This document shows positions 1 through 8,252 of a stretch of 64,000 bases of DNA, piece by piece; positions within the stretch are counted from its first letter, which is position 1, and each line of letters begins with the position of its first letter. The translations under genes and the position numbers were made by a program. Under the pieces are notes generated by a model. The model was not told where the DNA came from. It worked only from the letters and a program-made list of their open reading frames with translations, and made no database searches. The DNA comes from Enterobacter sp. JBIWA008. GTDB lineage: Bacteria; Pseudomonadota; Gammaproteobacteria; Enterobacterales; Enterobacteriaceae. The DNA lies in assembly GCF_019968765.1 (NCBI RefSeq), contig NZ_CP074149.1, forward strand, positions 1,798,001 through 1,862,000, given 5' to 3'.

Positions 1-912
1 TTCTTCCGTAACCTCATCGACTCACTCTATCAGGCCGCGACCGAAGACACGCGGACCAGTCATGCTCTCGTGAAGCATAATTATCAGCGCCTGCTGGATA
101 AAATTGACAGCGGAAGCGACCGCTATTCTCCAATGGAGTACTGGAGAGCACTTCATAATCCTGATTATCGTGACGTTATTCAGAAAACAATCGTAAAACA
201 CCCAAGCGACTGGTACTTCAAAAAAGGCGATGCTATCTGGCAACCGTTCCTGAATGCGTTGAAAAAAGATGCACCAGAATGGAAGAAATACAGCGAAGAT
301 TTCCTTGATAAAATGGCATGGATGCAGGATGTCACCACGGAGAAGCTGGGCCCCTCGTTATGGCATATGCATCCAATATTTTTCCTTGGCTCTTTGAAAG
401 TACAAACAGTTTCTATATATAGAAATTACACCCCTTCAGATGCTAAAGAGGCGCTAAGAACTATTTATAAAGAGTACGGCTACGATATGGCTAAAACAAT
501 CGAGCAGCTCTATCGAGATGAGACGGGGCATTTTCAGTCAACACAGTACAAACGCTGTGGTGCAGGTGGTATGGAAGTGTCTGGTAACAACCCTCAGCCG
601 CCAGGTTATGGTTGGAATGAATCTCTATTCTCACGCCATCCAGAATACTCACCAATTGGCGTTTGGTGGGCCTTCGAGAATAAAGGCTTAAGTGGCCAGG
701 GCGGCAATCAGCAAATTACAAGCAGGAAAAAAGGGTACATTATATTCCCATCAGTTCTTGCTGCTATGGAATATAAAGTTGACTATATAAACCGAAATGG
801 CGGTAATTGGGCTAACTGGCACTCCCGAAATCCTACAGTGCAAGAATATTATAGAACTGCCATTTCGAGAATGAGGCATACTTTTGTAGATGAAATCAAA
901 GGGGAGAGTTAA
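1..912 (+). CDS. T6SS effector, probable peptidoglycan hydrolase (5' end outside window)
   Basis: The frame is open from base 1, so the gene starts before the window; the GTG at 70 is only an internal candidate start. The visible part is about 303 residues. Its C-terminal half has a lysozyme-like stretch (MAKTIEQLYRDETGHF, then CGAGGME and GYGW) that resembles muramidase-type proteins, but I cannot name the family. Support for a cell-wall target comes from context: the stop overlaps the start of a secreted immunity-like gene (TAATG at 910-914), more secreted immunity paralogues follow, and a PAAR gene and T6SS core genes lie downstream. Immunity proteins sent to the periplasm fit a toxin acting on peptidoglycan. 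Base composition is lower in GC than the T6SS core genes, as is usual for swapped effector cassettes. Confidence 0.6.
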   Translation, partial: FFRNLIDSLYQAATEDTRTSHALVKHNYQRLLDKIDSGSDRYSPMEYWRALHNPDYRDVIQKTIVKHPSDWYFKKGDAIWQPFLNALKKDAPEWKKYSEDFLDKMAWMQDVTTEKLGPSLWHMHPIFFLGSLKVQTVSIYRNYTPSDAKEALRTIYKEYGYDMAKTIEQLYRDETGHFQSTQYKRCGAGGMEVSGNNPQPPGYGWNESLFSRHPEYSPIGVWWAFENKGLSGQGGNQQITSRKKGYIIFPSVLAAMEYKVDYINRNGGNWANWHSRNPTVQEYYRTAISRMRHTFVDEIKGES

Positions 913-1499
913 TGAAGACTTATAAAAGAATAACGGCTCTATTACTTTCGTTGTTGCCGGTGTCCATGTCTTTTGCTGCAAGCCCGGAACAGTGCTACTC
1001 ATATTTTACTGAGTTAGTGAGGAGCAGCAACTATCCATTTAGTGAATGGAATATAAATCCCAACAAAGTAAACTTAATAATCGATGAAGATGATGATTCG
1101 ATTATAAGAGCAAAATTAGTGGTTGATACAGATGGTACAGGCACGATTGGATGGGTTTTATTTAACAAAAGCAAAGCAGAGTTGCTTAACACCACTATTG
1201 ATCCAGAAAAGCCAATTAAACTGACCTATAACAATGAATACGAAAAAGCTCAAAAGTATTGTCTTTCAGGTGAGGTTATTTATCAGGTTCAAAGTAAGAA
1301 ACGTGTGTACTTTTTTGAGATGACTGATTCCGGAATGAAACAGACAAACACTTTCATTGTCAATGGAGATTATGTTAAGCGATTTGAAACACAGAATAAA
1401 TACACCAAAGTGTCTTATCAAACAAAGTCAGGGACTACTGTTACAGGCTGGGTTGAGTTGGCCTCACTGAGACAAATTGACTTTAAAAGCTCCTGGTAA
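912..1499 (+). CDS. Secreted SH3-like T6SS immunity protein
   Basis: This 195-residue protein starts with a Sec signal peptide (cleavage likely after SMSFA). Its C-terminal part, about residues 120-190, has an SH3-like pattern: an aromatic strand (KRVYFFE), a TFIVNGDYV strand and a G-x-V-x-GWVELASL ending. The same pattern recurs in the two immunity-like genes downstream, which shows a paralogous family. The ATG overlaps the stop of the upstream effector by one base, so the two are probably translationally coupled, the normal arrangement for an effector-immunity pair. The inferred job is protection of the periplasm against the upstream toxin. The family name is not known to me, and the role rests on position and signal peptide. 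Confidence 0.6.
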   Translation: MKTYKRITALLLSLLPVSMSFAASPEQCYSYFTELVRSSNYPFSEWNINPNKVNLIIDEDDDSIIRAKLVVDTDGTGTIGWVLFNKSKAELLNTTIDPEKPIKLTYNNEYEKAQKYCLSGEVIYQVQSKKRVYFFEMTDSGMKQTNTFIVNGDYVKRFETQNKYTKVSYQTKSGTTVTGWVELASLRQIDFKSSW

Positions 1500-1528
1500 G
1501 AAACACATGCTTCATTATTTAACAGTAG

Positions 1529-1633
1529 CGATCCCATAGAATGGACAGTGGTTTACAAAGAGCCGGATATGCAACTGATCCAAATTATGCCAATTCATTA
1601 ATTGCTGTCATGAGAAGCCAGGGGGTTATATAA
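1529..1633 (+). pseudogene. 3' remnant of a glucosaminidase (GH73/FlgJ-like) effector
   Basis: After a TAG at 1526 the frame reads RMDSGLQRAGYATDPNYANS and then LIAVMRSQGVI before a TAA at 1631-1633. The string LQxAGYATDPxYAxxL is the typical C-terminal end of FlgJ-type glucosaminidase domains. No start codon with upstream domain sequence remains, so this is only the tail of a lost gene. Its stop overlaps the ATG at 1633 (TAATG), exactly as the intact effector-immunity pair overlaps at 910-914. It therefore looks like the last piece of the effector that once partnered the next immunity gene. Confidence 0.6.
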
Positions 1634-1998
1634 TGAAAATTTTATTTGCATTTCTATTTTCTTTGTTGTCATTCACCAGTCAAGCTAATGATTTTTGTTC
1701 AAAATTGTCTACAAAGGCGGATGATGAAAGAGCAATAATTCAAAGTTCCGAGTCAGGATATAAAGCCTCGGGGAAAGGGCGTATTTATTTCCATAGCGCC
1801 CCGAGTGAAAAGTGCTGAATAATCAATACGTTCATCATCCCTGGCGACTTAGTAAATGCTTACGCTGATTTCGGCGATTATACATATATTATGTATTTCA
1901 CTAAGGATGGGAAAGATGTTGAAGGTTGGGTGAGAGCCGACCGTTTGGTGGAAACAGGTACAGGCATTGGCCCATCAGAAGAAAACAAAAGTGAGTAA
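1633..1998 (+). pseudogene. Secreted SH3-like immunity paralogue broken by an in-frame TGA
   Basis: The reading frame has a signal peptide (MKILFAFLFSLLSFTSQAND) and then the family motif RIYFHSAPSEKC, where it hits a TGA at 1816-1818. Past this stop the same frame stays open to TAA at 1996-1998 and encodes the rest of the domain (TFIIPGDLVNAY, then GKDVEGWVRADRL). That aligns with the C-terminal SH3-like parts of both neighbours. The intact length would be about 121 residues. A single nonsense change explains it; a sequencing error or a suppressed stop cannot be ruled out. The decayed effector just upstream makes loss of selection plausible. Confidence 0.75.
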
Positions 1999-2023
1999 TA
2001 ATACTATGCTGTATAGGGGTGTA

Positions 2024-2845
2024 ATGAGAGGTTTTTACGTAAAAATAGTCAGTATATTAATCTTGTCATCAATAGCATTCAGAGGCACTGCCGCTGAACA
2101 TTGTACCGGCGGCCCGAATTATTATCCCTATAATAAACATCAGACTCCAATTCCGGAAAAAGTCCAATCGGCGGATTCAAGTAAGAGAGTTTATTTTTAC
2201 TCACTCCCCAAAGAGGAATGCAAGACCACTACTTTTGTTATTAATAACGAAAAGTTACTTAAATATAGAGATGAAAATGGTTTTTCATATGTAAACTACA
2301 TAAATAAAAATAGTGAATTAATTGATGGTTGGGTGAAGAAAGAGAACATAATCCCAGATAGTGATTCTGTTAATGGATTATCGTACAATGACTTCAAATG
2401 GGACATGCCTGAAGGCCAGATAAGTCTTATAGGAAAAGCAACACCAGAACTTGATGCATGGATTAAAGAAAAGGGTTTCAATGTTCCTGAACCAGAAAGC
2501 CACGGTTTTAATAAAGGATTTGAAACTTGGGTGCTGTTTATTCAGGGGGTGAGCGTAAGTATTTCTCAAACTAATAGCATTATTGAAAAAAGAACAGGTT
2601 TTAACGATACCTTTATATCTGAGATTTCATTTTTTGATAACAAACACAAAACAGTTAGAGGGGTATCTGTAGGTGATGGCTGGGATAAGGTTGTTTCGAT
2701 GTATGGAAATGAGAGCCGATTAGATAGATTCAGCCAGTGCAGGTACTATCAGTATTTTGATATGAGATTAAACTTTTGTCTGGATTCGAAAAATATTATT
2801 CAATCAATATCATTCAATGATTACCCTACAGAGCCAAGACAGTAG
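2024..2845 (+). CDS. Secreted two-part immunity paralogue
   Basis: I place the start at ATG 2024 because AGGGG sits about six bases upstream and a signal peptide follows at once (VKIVSILILSSIAF, cleavage near GTAA). Upstream in-frame starts at 1967 and 2006 lack a good ribosome site. The 273-residue product has an N-terminal SH3-like domain ending in a DGWVKKENI motif near residue 105. A second domain (about 120-270) contains VRGVSVGDGWDKVVSMYG and a cysteine pair near the end. That second domain matches the fragment at 2912-3118. The inferred role is periplasmic immunity to a cell-wall toxin; no intact effector partner lies directly upstream. Confidence 0.6.
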   Translation: MRGFYVKIVSILILSSIAFRGTAAEHCTGGPNYYPYNKHQTPIPEKVQSADSSKRVYFYSLPKEECKTTTFVINNEKLLKYRDENGFSYVNYINKNSELIDGWVKKENIIPDSDSVNGLSYNDFKWDMPEGQISLIGKATPELDAWIKEKGFNVPEPESHGFNKGFETWVLFIQGVSVSISQTNSIIEKRTGFNDTFISEISFFDNKHKTVRGVSVGDGWDKVVSMYGNESRLDRFSQCRYYQYFDMRLNFCLDSKNIIQSISFNDYPTEPRQ

Positions 2846-2911
2846 AATAAAGTATTCAATGTAATTATATGTCGCAAGAAAATATACAATTAATGATGGC
2901 TAGCAATTAAC

Positions 2912-3118
2912 TTGGAAACCCCAGCGCATTCTACGTTACGTGGAATAAAAGTAGGCGACCCAGCTGATAAACTTTTTAAAGCCTATCCTGCTAATCAGGC
3001 ACAAATAACACCTGAAAAAATCAGTTACACGTTAGGTGATATGTATCTGGATTTCACACTAAAAGCTAACAAAGTAGCATCAATTAATATGGGGATACCT
3101 ATCCCTGGAGAGGAATAA
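2912..3118 (+). pseudogene. 3' fragment of an immunity paralogue
   Basis: The open frame (TTG at 2912) gives 68 residues with LRGIKVGDPADKLFKAYP and LDFTLKANKVASINMGI. These match the second domain of the preceding gene (VRGVSVGDGWDKVVSMYG, MRLNFCLDSKNIIQSISF). Signal peptide and N-terminal domain are missing and no ribosome site is evident. It is best read as the tail of another array member left after recombination. Expression as a small protein is not excluded. Confidence 0.6.
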
Positions 3119-3119
3119 A

Positions 3120-3383
3120 ATGCTTCAGATAATCAGAAAAGGCGATAAAACATCCCACGGCGGATCTGTACTGACCGCTTCTGAAACGATGAAATTTGGT
3201 GGTATCGGCGTTGCCCGCAAAGGCGACAAAGTGTCCTGCCCGGTTCTGGGGCATGGCCCAACAACCATCGTAGAAGGAAACCCTAATTACCTTGATCATG
3301 GTATACCGGTAGCCTTTCACGGTCACAAATGTGCCTGTGGTTGCACATTAATCAGTTCATTTGCCGCAGCAAAGGTTGCCTGA
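3120..3383 (+). CDS. PAAR-domain T6SS spike tip protein
   Basis: The 87-residue protein is a single PAAR domain with the expected glycine-rich start (GDKTSHGGSVLTAS), the central GDKVSCP and a C-terminal HGHKCACGCTL cluster that would supply metal-binding residues at the tip. PAAR proteins sharpen the VgrG spike and help load effectors. The gene lies between the effector-immunity array and the T6SS structural genes and starts two bases after the fragment upstream. There is no C-terminal toxin extension, so it would recruit cargo rather than carry it. Confidence 0.9.
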   Translation: MLQIIRKGDKTSHGGSVLTASETMKFGGIGVARKGDKVSCPVLGHGPTTIVEGNPNYLDHGIPVAFHGHKCACGCTLISSFAAAKVA

Positions 3384-3385
3384 TT

Positions 3386-4594
3386 ATGCCCGTCTGGCTG
3401 GATGCCATCCCTGAAAAGGCTCCTAAGGCTGCGCGTCCCGGCACCGGCCGTTGGCTGCTCTTCCTCGCGTTTGTCATGCTGGGGGGCATTGCGCTCACGC
3501 TATGGTGCTGGACATCAGAGCGAACCGGATTTGTCTTCTGGTTCACCGCGCTGGGCCTCCCGTTTTGTACCTGGGGGCTTATTTTCGGCTTACGCCGGTT
3601 TGCCTACAAAGCCGAACAGGTGGGGGCCGAGTCCCGTAATGTCGAGCGAGAAGCGCTTATTGACAGTGAAATTCTGCGCGGTCAGCGCTGCGCCTGGATC
3701 CTCGGTACGCACATCCAGGCTCCGGCCGGAAACAACGCCGATGACCTGCTGAAGGCAATGAAAGTCGCAGCCCCGGCTATCGACTTCTCCTACCCGAGAG
3801 GATGTGACAAACCGGTCAGATACGCGGCATTAACAGAATATCAGACAGATTTAACGAAGGCCCTGAAAGCAGCGGTTAATAAACTGACCACACGTGTAGC
3901 GGGGATAGTTAAGCCGCTTCCGCCCGAGCTGCCATGCTGGCTGGTGCTGGATTGTGATAACGATCTGTATCCCCTGTTTGAAGAGCAGCTTAAAGCCGAT
4001 CTCTCACTCAAGACGGGCAGGATTTTTCGCCTGATGGCCGGAAAAGGGCTGGGGGCGTTTGATACCTGGCTGGACAAGCGATGGGACACCCCGGGCATTC
4101 TGGTTGCCATCACGCTGTCGTTACCGGCGTCTCCCCGGGAAGAAGATGCTGATGCTGTCTCGATGGTGGTATTGAGCAACCGCAAAGCCCACGCCTGGCC
4201 GGATGCACTCCGCCTTAGTCGCCCCGAAAGGGGAACAGAAACAACGCTCACAAAGACACTCACCCGGGCGCTGCTCTGGGCTAAGACCAGCCCCGATGAA
4301 CTCAAAGGAAGCTGGATCTCCGGTCCTACATTGACCTCTGGAAGCGGCTGGAATAATGCCTGCGAGCAGAGCGGCGTGGAATTTAGCCTTTCAGAAGACA
4401 ATTCCAGTATCGATCCCGTGCTTGGCTATACCGGCCATGCTGCTCCATGGCTGGCCATCACGCTAGCCAATGCTGACGTTGAACAACGAGGGGCGCAGGT
4501 CATCGCCGCACAACCCGTCGCTGACAAGGACGACATCTGGGTCGCCGTCATCACCAAAGAAGAAGTTCGCAAGGAATCGCCTAAGAATGTCTAA
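3386..4594 (+). CDS. T6SS-associated membrane protein of unknown role
   Basis: The start is set at ATG 3386 (MPVWLDAIPEK), two bases after the PAAR stop; an upstream in-frame extension would run through the PAAR gene. The 402-residue protein has two N-terminal hydrophobic segments (about residues 21-45 and 50-70) and then a long soluble region without a motif I recognise. Its end overlaps the tssM start by eight bases, so it is in the same transcription unit and likely coupled to TssM. Position and topology suggest an accessory to the TssJLM membrane complex, but the function is unknown. Confidence 0.6.
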   Translation: MPVWLDAIPEKAPKAARPGTGRWLLFLAFVMLGGIALTLWCWTSERTGFVFWFTALGLPFCTWGLIFGLRRFAYKAEQVGAESRNVEREALIDSEILRGQRCAWILGTHIQAPAGNNADDLLKAMKVAAPAIDFSYPRGCDKPVRYAALTEYQTDLTKALKAAVNKLTTRVAGIVKPLPPELPCWLVLDCDNDLYPLFEEQLKADLSLKTGRIFRLMAGKGLGAFDTWLDKRWDTPGILVAITLSLPASPREEDADAVSMVVLSNRKAHAWPDALRLSRPERGTETTLTKTLTRALLWAKTSPDELKGSWISGPTLTSGSGWNNACEQSGVEFSLSEDNSSIDPVLGYTGHAAPWLAITLANADVEQRGAQVIAAQPVADKDDIWVAVITKEEVRKESPKNV

Positions 4595-7500
4595 GGTAAA
4601 AGTAAAAACTCTCATCGGCTCGGTTGTGACTGTCGCCTTTTTCCTGACAGTCATCGTGGCATTTCTGTTTTATGCCTTTCCGGAAAATGTGGCCTCAGCC
4701 ACCGGCTTCGGACCCTATGACGGCCAGCGCATACTCACATTCTGCGCCATTATGGTTGCCGCGATGTTTTTACTCGGCTGGCTGACAGAGAAGGCTTTCG
4801 ACTTCGCCGGTAAATCCGGGCTGTATTTCCAGTGGGGCCAGAAAAAGGCTGAGAGTATCACTCCGGTGACGAACACCATTCCCAGTGAAGAAGACGAGGA
4901 TGAACCGGTTTTCAGCGAAGACGTCGTGTCCGAACACCTGCGCTTTCGCTATGGACGTCGCTGGAAGCGTAAAGTGCGTCTCCTGCTGGTGATGGGCAAC
5001 CAGGACGATGTTCACAAAGCTGCCCCGGGCCTGTGTCATGACCTCTGGCAGGAAGGCGACGGCAACGTACTGATTTATGGCGGTGATGCTCAGTCCCTGC
5101 CGGATGAGATTTTCCTTGCAAAACTGAAGCGTCTTCGTTCCAACCGCCCTGTGGATGGAATCATTCAGGTGATGAATATCTCAACCCTCCCAACTGATAG
5201 CGAACGGGATGCCTTTTTGCGTTGTCGCCAGAAAGCAGACCATCTGCTGGGGTGGCAGGCGCCTGTCTGGCTGTGGCAGACAGACAAAGCGACAGGCGCT
5301 CAGCCGGACGCGGAAACGACGCCCGCAGGGGTTATTTTTGGCCCGGGAGGCACCGTCAAAGGGGCGCGTGAAGCGTTTTCTACACTGGCGCAACGTCTGC
5401 AAAAAGCCGGTATGGCACAGATACTGAATAATCCGGCACATGACGGCCTGCTTCAGTTGTCCTCGCGCCTGCGACACGAACTGAAGGCCAGCCTGACCGT
5501 TTTACTCAGCGGGCTGATGCAGGGATCTGCGGCATGGCGCTTACGCGGGGTCATGTTCAGTCCGGAACTGGCCGTTGCCGGAACGATGCCGAACACACGT
5601 ATCGACACCCCGACATGGAAGGCTGTCATTGATGACTGTGATGCCGTCAGCGGCAGAAAGCTGGGCTTCAACTGGCTGAAGGTTCTGCGATTACTCCTGC
5701 TTTCCCTGATTCTTTTATGGGGAGCCGGTACTCTGCTGTCTCTCATCGTTAACCGGGCTCAGATTTATCAGGCGCAGGAGACAGCCCGGCAGGCAGCGGA
5801 TACTGCAAAACCACTCGCCGAACGCCTCCACAACCAGCTCGTACTCCAGCAATCAATTGCCCGTCTGCAACATCGTGAGGCGACCGGCGCTCCGTGGTAC
5901 ACGCGCTTTGGTCTTAATCAGGACAGCGACACGCTGGCCGCGCTCTGGCCGCTGTATGCGAAAAACAACGCACAGCTGATGAGGGATGCCACCGCAGATT
6001 ATCTCAGGCAGCAGCTGAATGCGTTTGTGCAACTGCCTCCTGCCAGTGATGCCCGTACGCAGGGTACACAGCACACCTATGACGTGCTCAAAAGTTATCT
6101 GATGCTGGCCCGCCCGGATAAATCGGACGCGAGCTGGCTGGCAAAATACGTACTGGTAGCCTGGCCGAAGCGTCAGAATGTACCGGATGGCACATGGCAG
6201 GACCTCGCACCGAAACTGCTGGGCTTCTATGCGCAGAACCTCCCGGCGCATCCGGAATGGAAAATTAAGCCTGACGCGGAATTAATCAGCACGGTCCGTC
6301 AGATCCTGCTCAAACAGATAGGCCAGCGTAACGCTGAATCCGGGTTATACCAGGACATGCTGAAGCGCGTTGCCAGCAACTGGCCTGATTTAACGCTTGC
6401 AGATATGACCGGTGACACCGATGCCTCAACGGTATTCAGCACTGACGAAGTCGTCCCGGGGATGTTTACACGTCAGGCCTGGGAAGAGCAGGTTCAGGAT
6501 GCGATTAACGAGGTCGTCAAAACCCGCCGTGACGAAATTGACTGGGTACTGACGGATAAGACGCACCAGACAGGGAGCGATATCTCCCCGGAGGCGCTAA
6601 AATCCCGCTTGACAGAACGCTATTTTACCGATTTTGGTAATGCCTGGCTGAACATGGTCAACAGCATTCAGTGGCAGGAAGCTACGTCACTTTCTGAAGC
6701 GATTGCCCAGCTCAATCTGATCGGTGATGTCCGCCAGTCACCGCTGGTGGCTTTGATGAACACGCTGGCCTGGCAGGGAAAAACTGGGCAGAAGGGTGAG
6801 GCACTGGCAGATTCGATAGTGGACTCAGCGAAAAAGCTGATCGGTCAGAAAAAAAATGCCAGACAATTTATTGAACAGGCACGGGGCCCTAAAGGCCCGC
6901 TCGATGGGGTATTTGGACCGTTGATGGGTCTGATGGAAGGTAAAGAGGGCACCGGTGCCAACGGTAACCTTAGCTTCCAGTCCTGGCTCGCCCGTGTTAC
7001 CCAGGTGCGACTGAAGCTTCAGCAGGTCACCAGCGCCCCGGATCCGCAGGCTATGTCGCAGATGCTGGCCCAGACCGTGTTTCAGGGTAAAGCCATCGAC
7101 CTGACGGATACCCGCGATTATGAGTCTGCCGTTGCCAACTGGCCGGAAGCTGAAAAGCCTTCTTTGGCTGGCCTGTGTACTGCACTGGAAAACCGCCTGG
7201 CACGCTCAGGCGGTATGGAGGCGCTGGTCCCCCAGAACAGCAGCGCCCAGGAGCAGGGACGTGAATCGGGCCATTCAAATTCACCGCAACTGTCAGCCGT
7301 GAAATCGGGCCGCGATTTACTCGACCAGGCCAGGTTACTTTCCCGCTGGCTGAGCGAGCAGCCGCAGGGCTGGCTTGCCTCTCACCGGCTGATAAAGACC
7401 GTGCGGTGGGATACGGTCGATCAGATCCCTCCGCTGGACAGTAGCGGGCGCAGCCGCCTGGTACCGCCGAAGGCCGAGTACCGGGCTCAACTCAAGCGGC

Positions 7501-8219
7501 TCTACCTTCAGAAAAACTGGACTGAACTGGTTGAGCAGGCCAGCCAGATGTTTTGCGAGGGGGTCAATCATTTCTGGCTCGACCTCCAGTGGTATCTCTG
7601 GCAGGGGCTCAGCCATGCCGGTCAGCCCTGGGAAAACTGGGCTGACTCCGTCCTTCTCGATCTGCGGCTGTTACTTAAACGCCTCCCGGGCCTTGAAGGG
7701 CTGGCATGGAATGACGGCACCCCCTTCGCTGATGAAGTCACCACCGCCTGGATCGCTGAAAAAGTGAATGAGGAAGGCCTTCTGTACGGTGATGAACCGG
7801 CCGCCGTCGTTAATAGTCAGGCCGACGATGTGCTGCTTCTTGAATCCGAAGCCATGGAAAAGGGCGACGCGGAAGGTCCCGAAGCGGCGCTTGCCTGGCT
7901 TCAGTCCCGGCCAGGAATGGACACACCGCGCCATCGCTGGCTGACACGCCTGCTGATGGCACGTGTGGCAGAGCAGTATGGCCGAAACGAAATGGCGCTT
8001 CATCTGCTTGGCGAACTGACCAGCAGCGCACCACAGCTGACGCTGGAAGACTGGGAACCCGCTCTGTTGTTTGAAGTCCAGGCTCGCCGCCTGAAACTGC
8101 TGCGCCTGAAAGCCGGTCGCAGCGAATCAGATAAAGCCCGTCTGATGCCTGAGATGGATACGCTATTGGCGGGTCTGATCGCCATTGACCCGGCTCGTGC
8201 CATGGTGCTCTGTGGCTAA
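4587..8219 (+). CDS. tssM: T6SS inner-membrane protein TssM (IcmF/VasK)
   Basis: The 1210-residue protein has the IcmF layout: two N-terminal membrane segments (about 8-30 and 47-68), a cytoplasmic region, a third membrane segment (about 366-388) and a large periplasmic C-terminal half. TssM links the inner membrane to the outer-membrane lipoprotein TssJ and forms the trans-envelope channel. The start at 4587 gives an overlap with the previous gene and an immediate membrane segment; an upstream start would add an unrelated basic tail. In the cytoplasmic region, where many IcmF proteins have a Walker A loop, the text reads RLLLVMGNQDDVHKAAPGL, so no P-loop is present. Some TssM proteins naturally lack it. 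Confidence 0.92.
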   Translation: MSKVKVKTLIGSVVTVAFFLTVIVAFLFYAFPENVASATGFGPYDGQRILTFCAIMVAAMFLLGWLTEKAFDFAGKSGLYFQWGQKKAESITPVTNTIPSEEDEDEPVFSEDVVSEHLRFRYGRRWKRKVRLLLVMGNQDDVHKAAPGLCHDLWQEGDGNVLIYGGDAQSLPDEIFLAKLKRLRSNRPVDGIIQVMNISTLPTDSERDAFLRCRQKADHLLGWQAPVWLWQTDKATGAQPDAETTPAGVIFGPGGTVKGAREAFSTLAQRLQKAGMAQILNNPAHDGLLQLSSRLRHELKASLTVLLSGLMQGSAAWRLRGVMFSPELAVAGTMPNTRIDTPTWKAVIDDCDAVSGRKLGFNWLKVLRLLLLSLILLWGAGTLLSLIVNRAQIYQAQETARQAADTAKPLAERLHNQLVLQQSIARLQHREATGAPWYTRFGLNQDSDTLAALWPLYAKNNAQLMRDATADYLRQQLNAFVQLPPASDARTQGTQHTYDVLKSYLMLARPDKSDASWLAKYVLVAWPKRQNVPDGTWQDLAPKLLGFYAQNLPAHPEWKIKPDAELISTVRQILLKQIGQRNAESGLYQDMLKRVASNWPDLTLADMTGDTDASTVFSTDEVVPGMFTRQAWEEQVQDAINEVVKTRRDEIDWVLTDKTHQTGSDISPEALKSRLTERYFTDFGNAWLNMVNSIQWQEATSLSEAIAQLNLIGDVRQSPLVALMNTLAWQGKTGQKGEALADSIVDSAKKLIGQKKNARQFIEQARGPKGPLDGVFGPLMGLMEGKEGTGANGNLSFQSWLARVTQVRLKLQQVTSAPDPQAMSQMLAQTVFQGKAIDLTDTRDYESAVANWPEAEKPSLAGLCTALENRLARSGGMEALVPQNSSAQEQGRESGHSNSPQLSAVKSGRDLLDQARLLSRWLSEQPQGWLASHRLIKTVRWDTVDQIPPLDSSGRSRLVPPKAEYRAQLKRLYLQKNWTELVEQASQMFCEGVNHFWLDLQWYLWQGLSHAGQPWENWADSVLLDLRLLLKRLPGLEGLAWNDGTPFADEVTTAWIAEKVNEEGLLYGDEPAAVVNSQADDVLLLESEAMEKGDAEGPEAALAWLQSRPGMDTPRHRWLTRLLMARVAEQYGRNEMALHLLGELTSSAPQLTLEDWEPALLFEVQARRLKLLRLKAGRSESDKARLMPEMDTLLAGLIAIDPARAMVLCG

Positions 8220-8252
8220 TGTTCTCTTTAATAATTTTCAGGAATGCCGTGC

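Noticed and set aside
3329..3385. Upstream start extending the T6SS membrane protein into the PAAR gene
   Set aside because: The added residues overlap PAAR coding sequence and break the clean membrane-protein start at 3386.
4470..4586. Upstream start for TssM
   Set aside because: It adds a basic 39-residue tail inside the previous gene, while ATG 4587 starts right before the first membrane helix.
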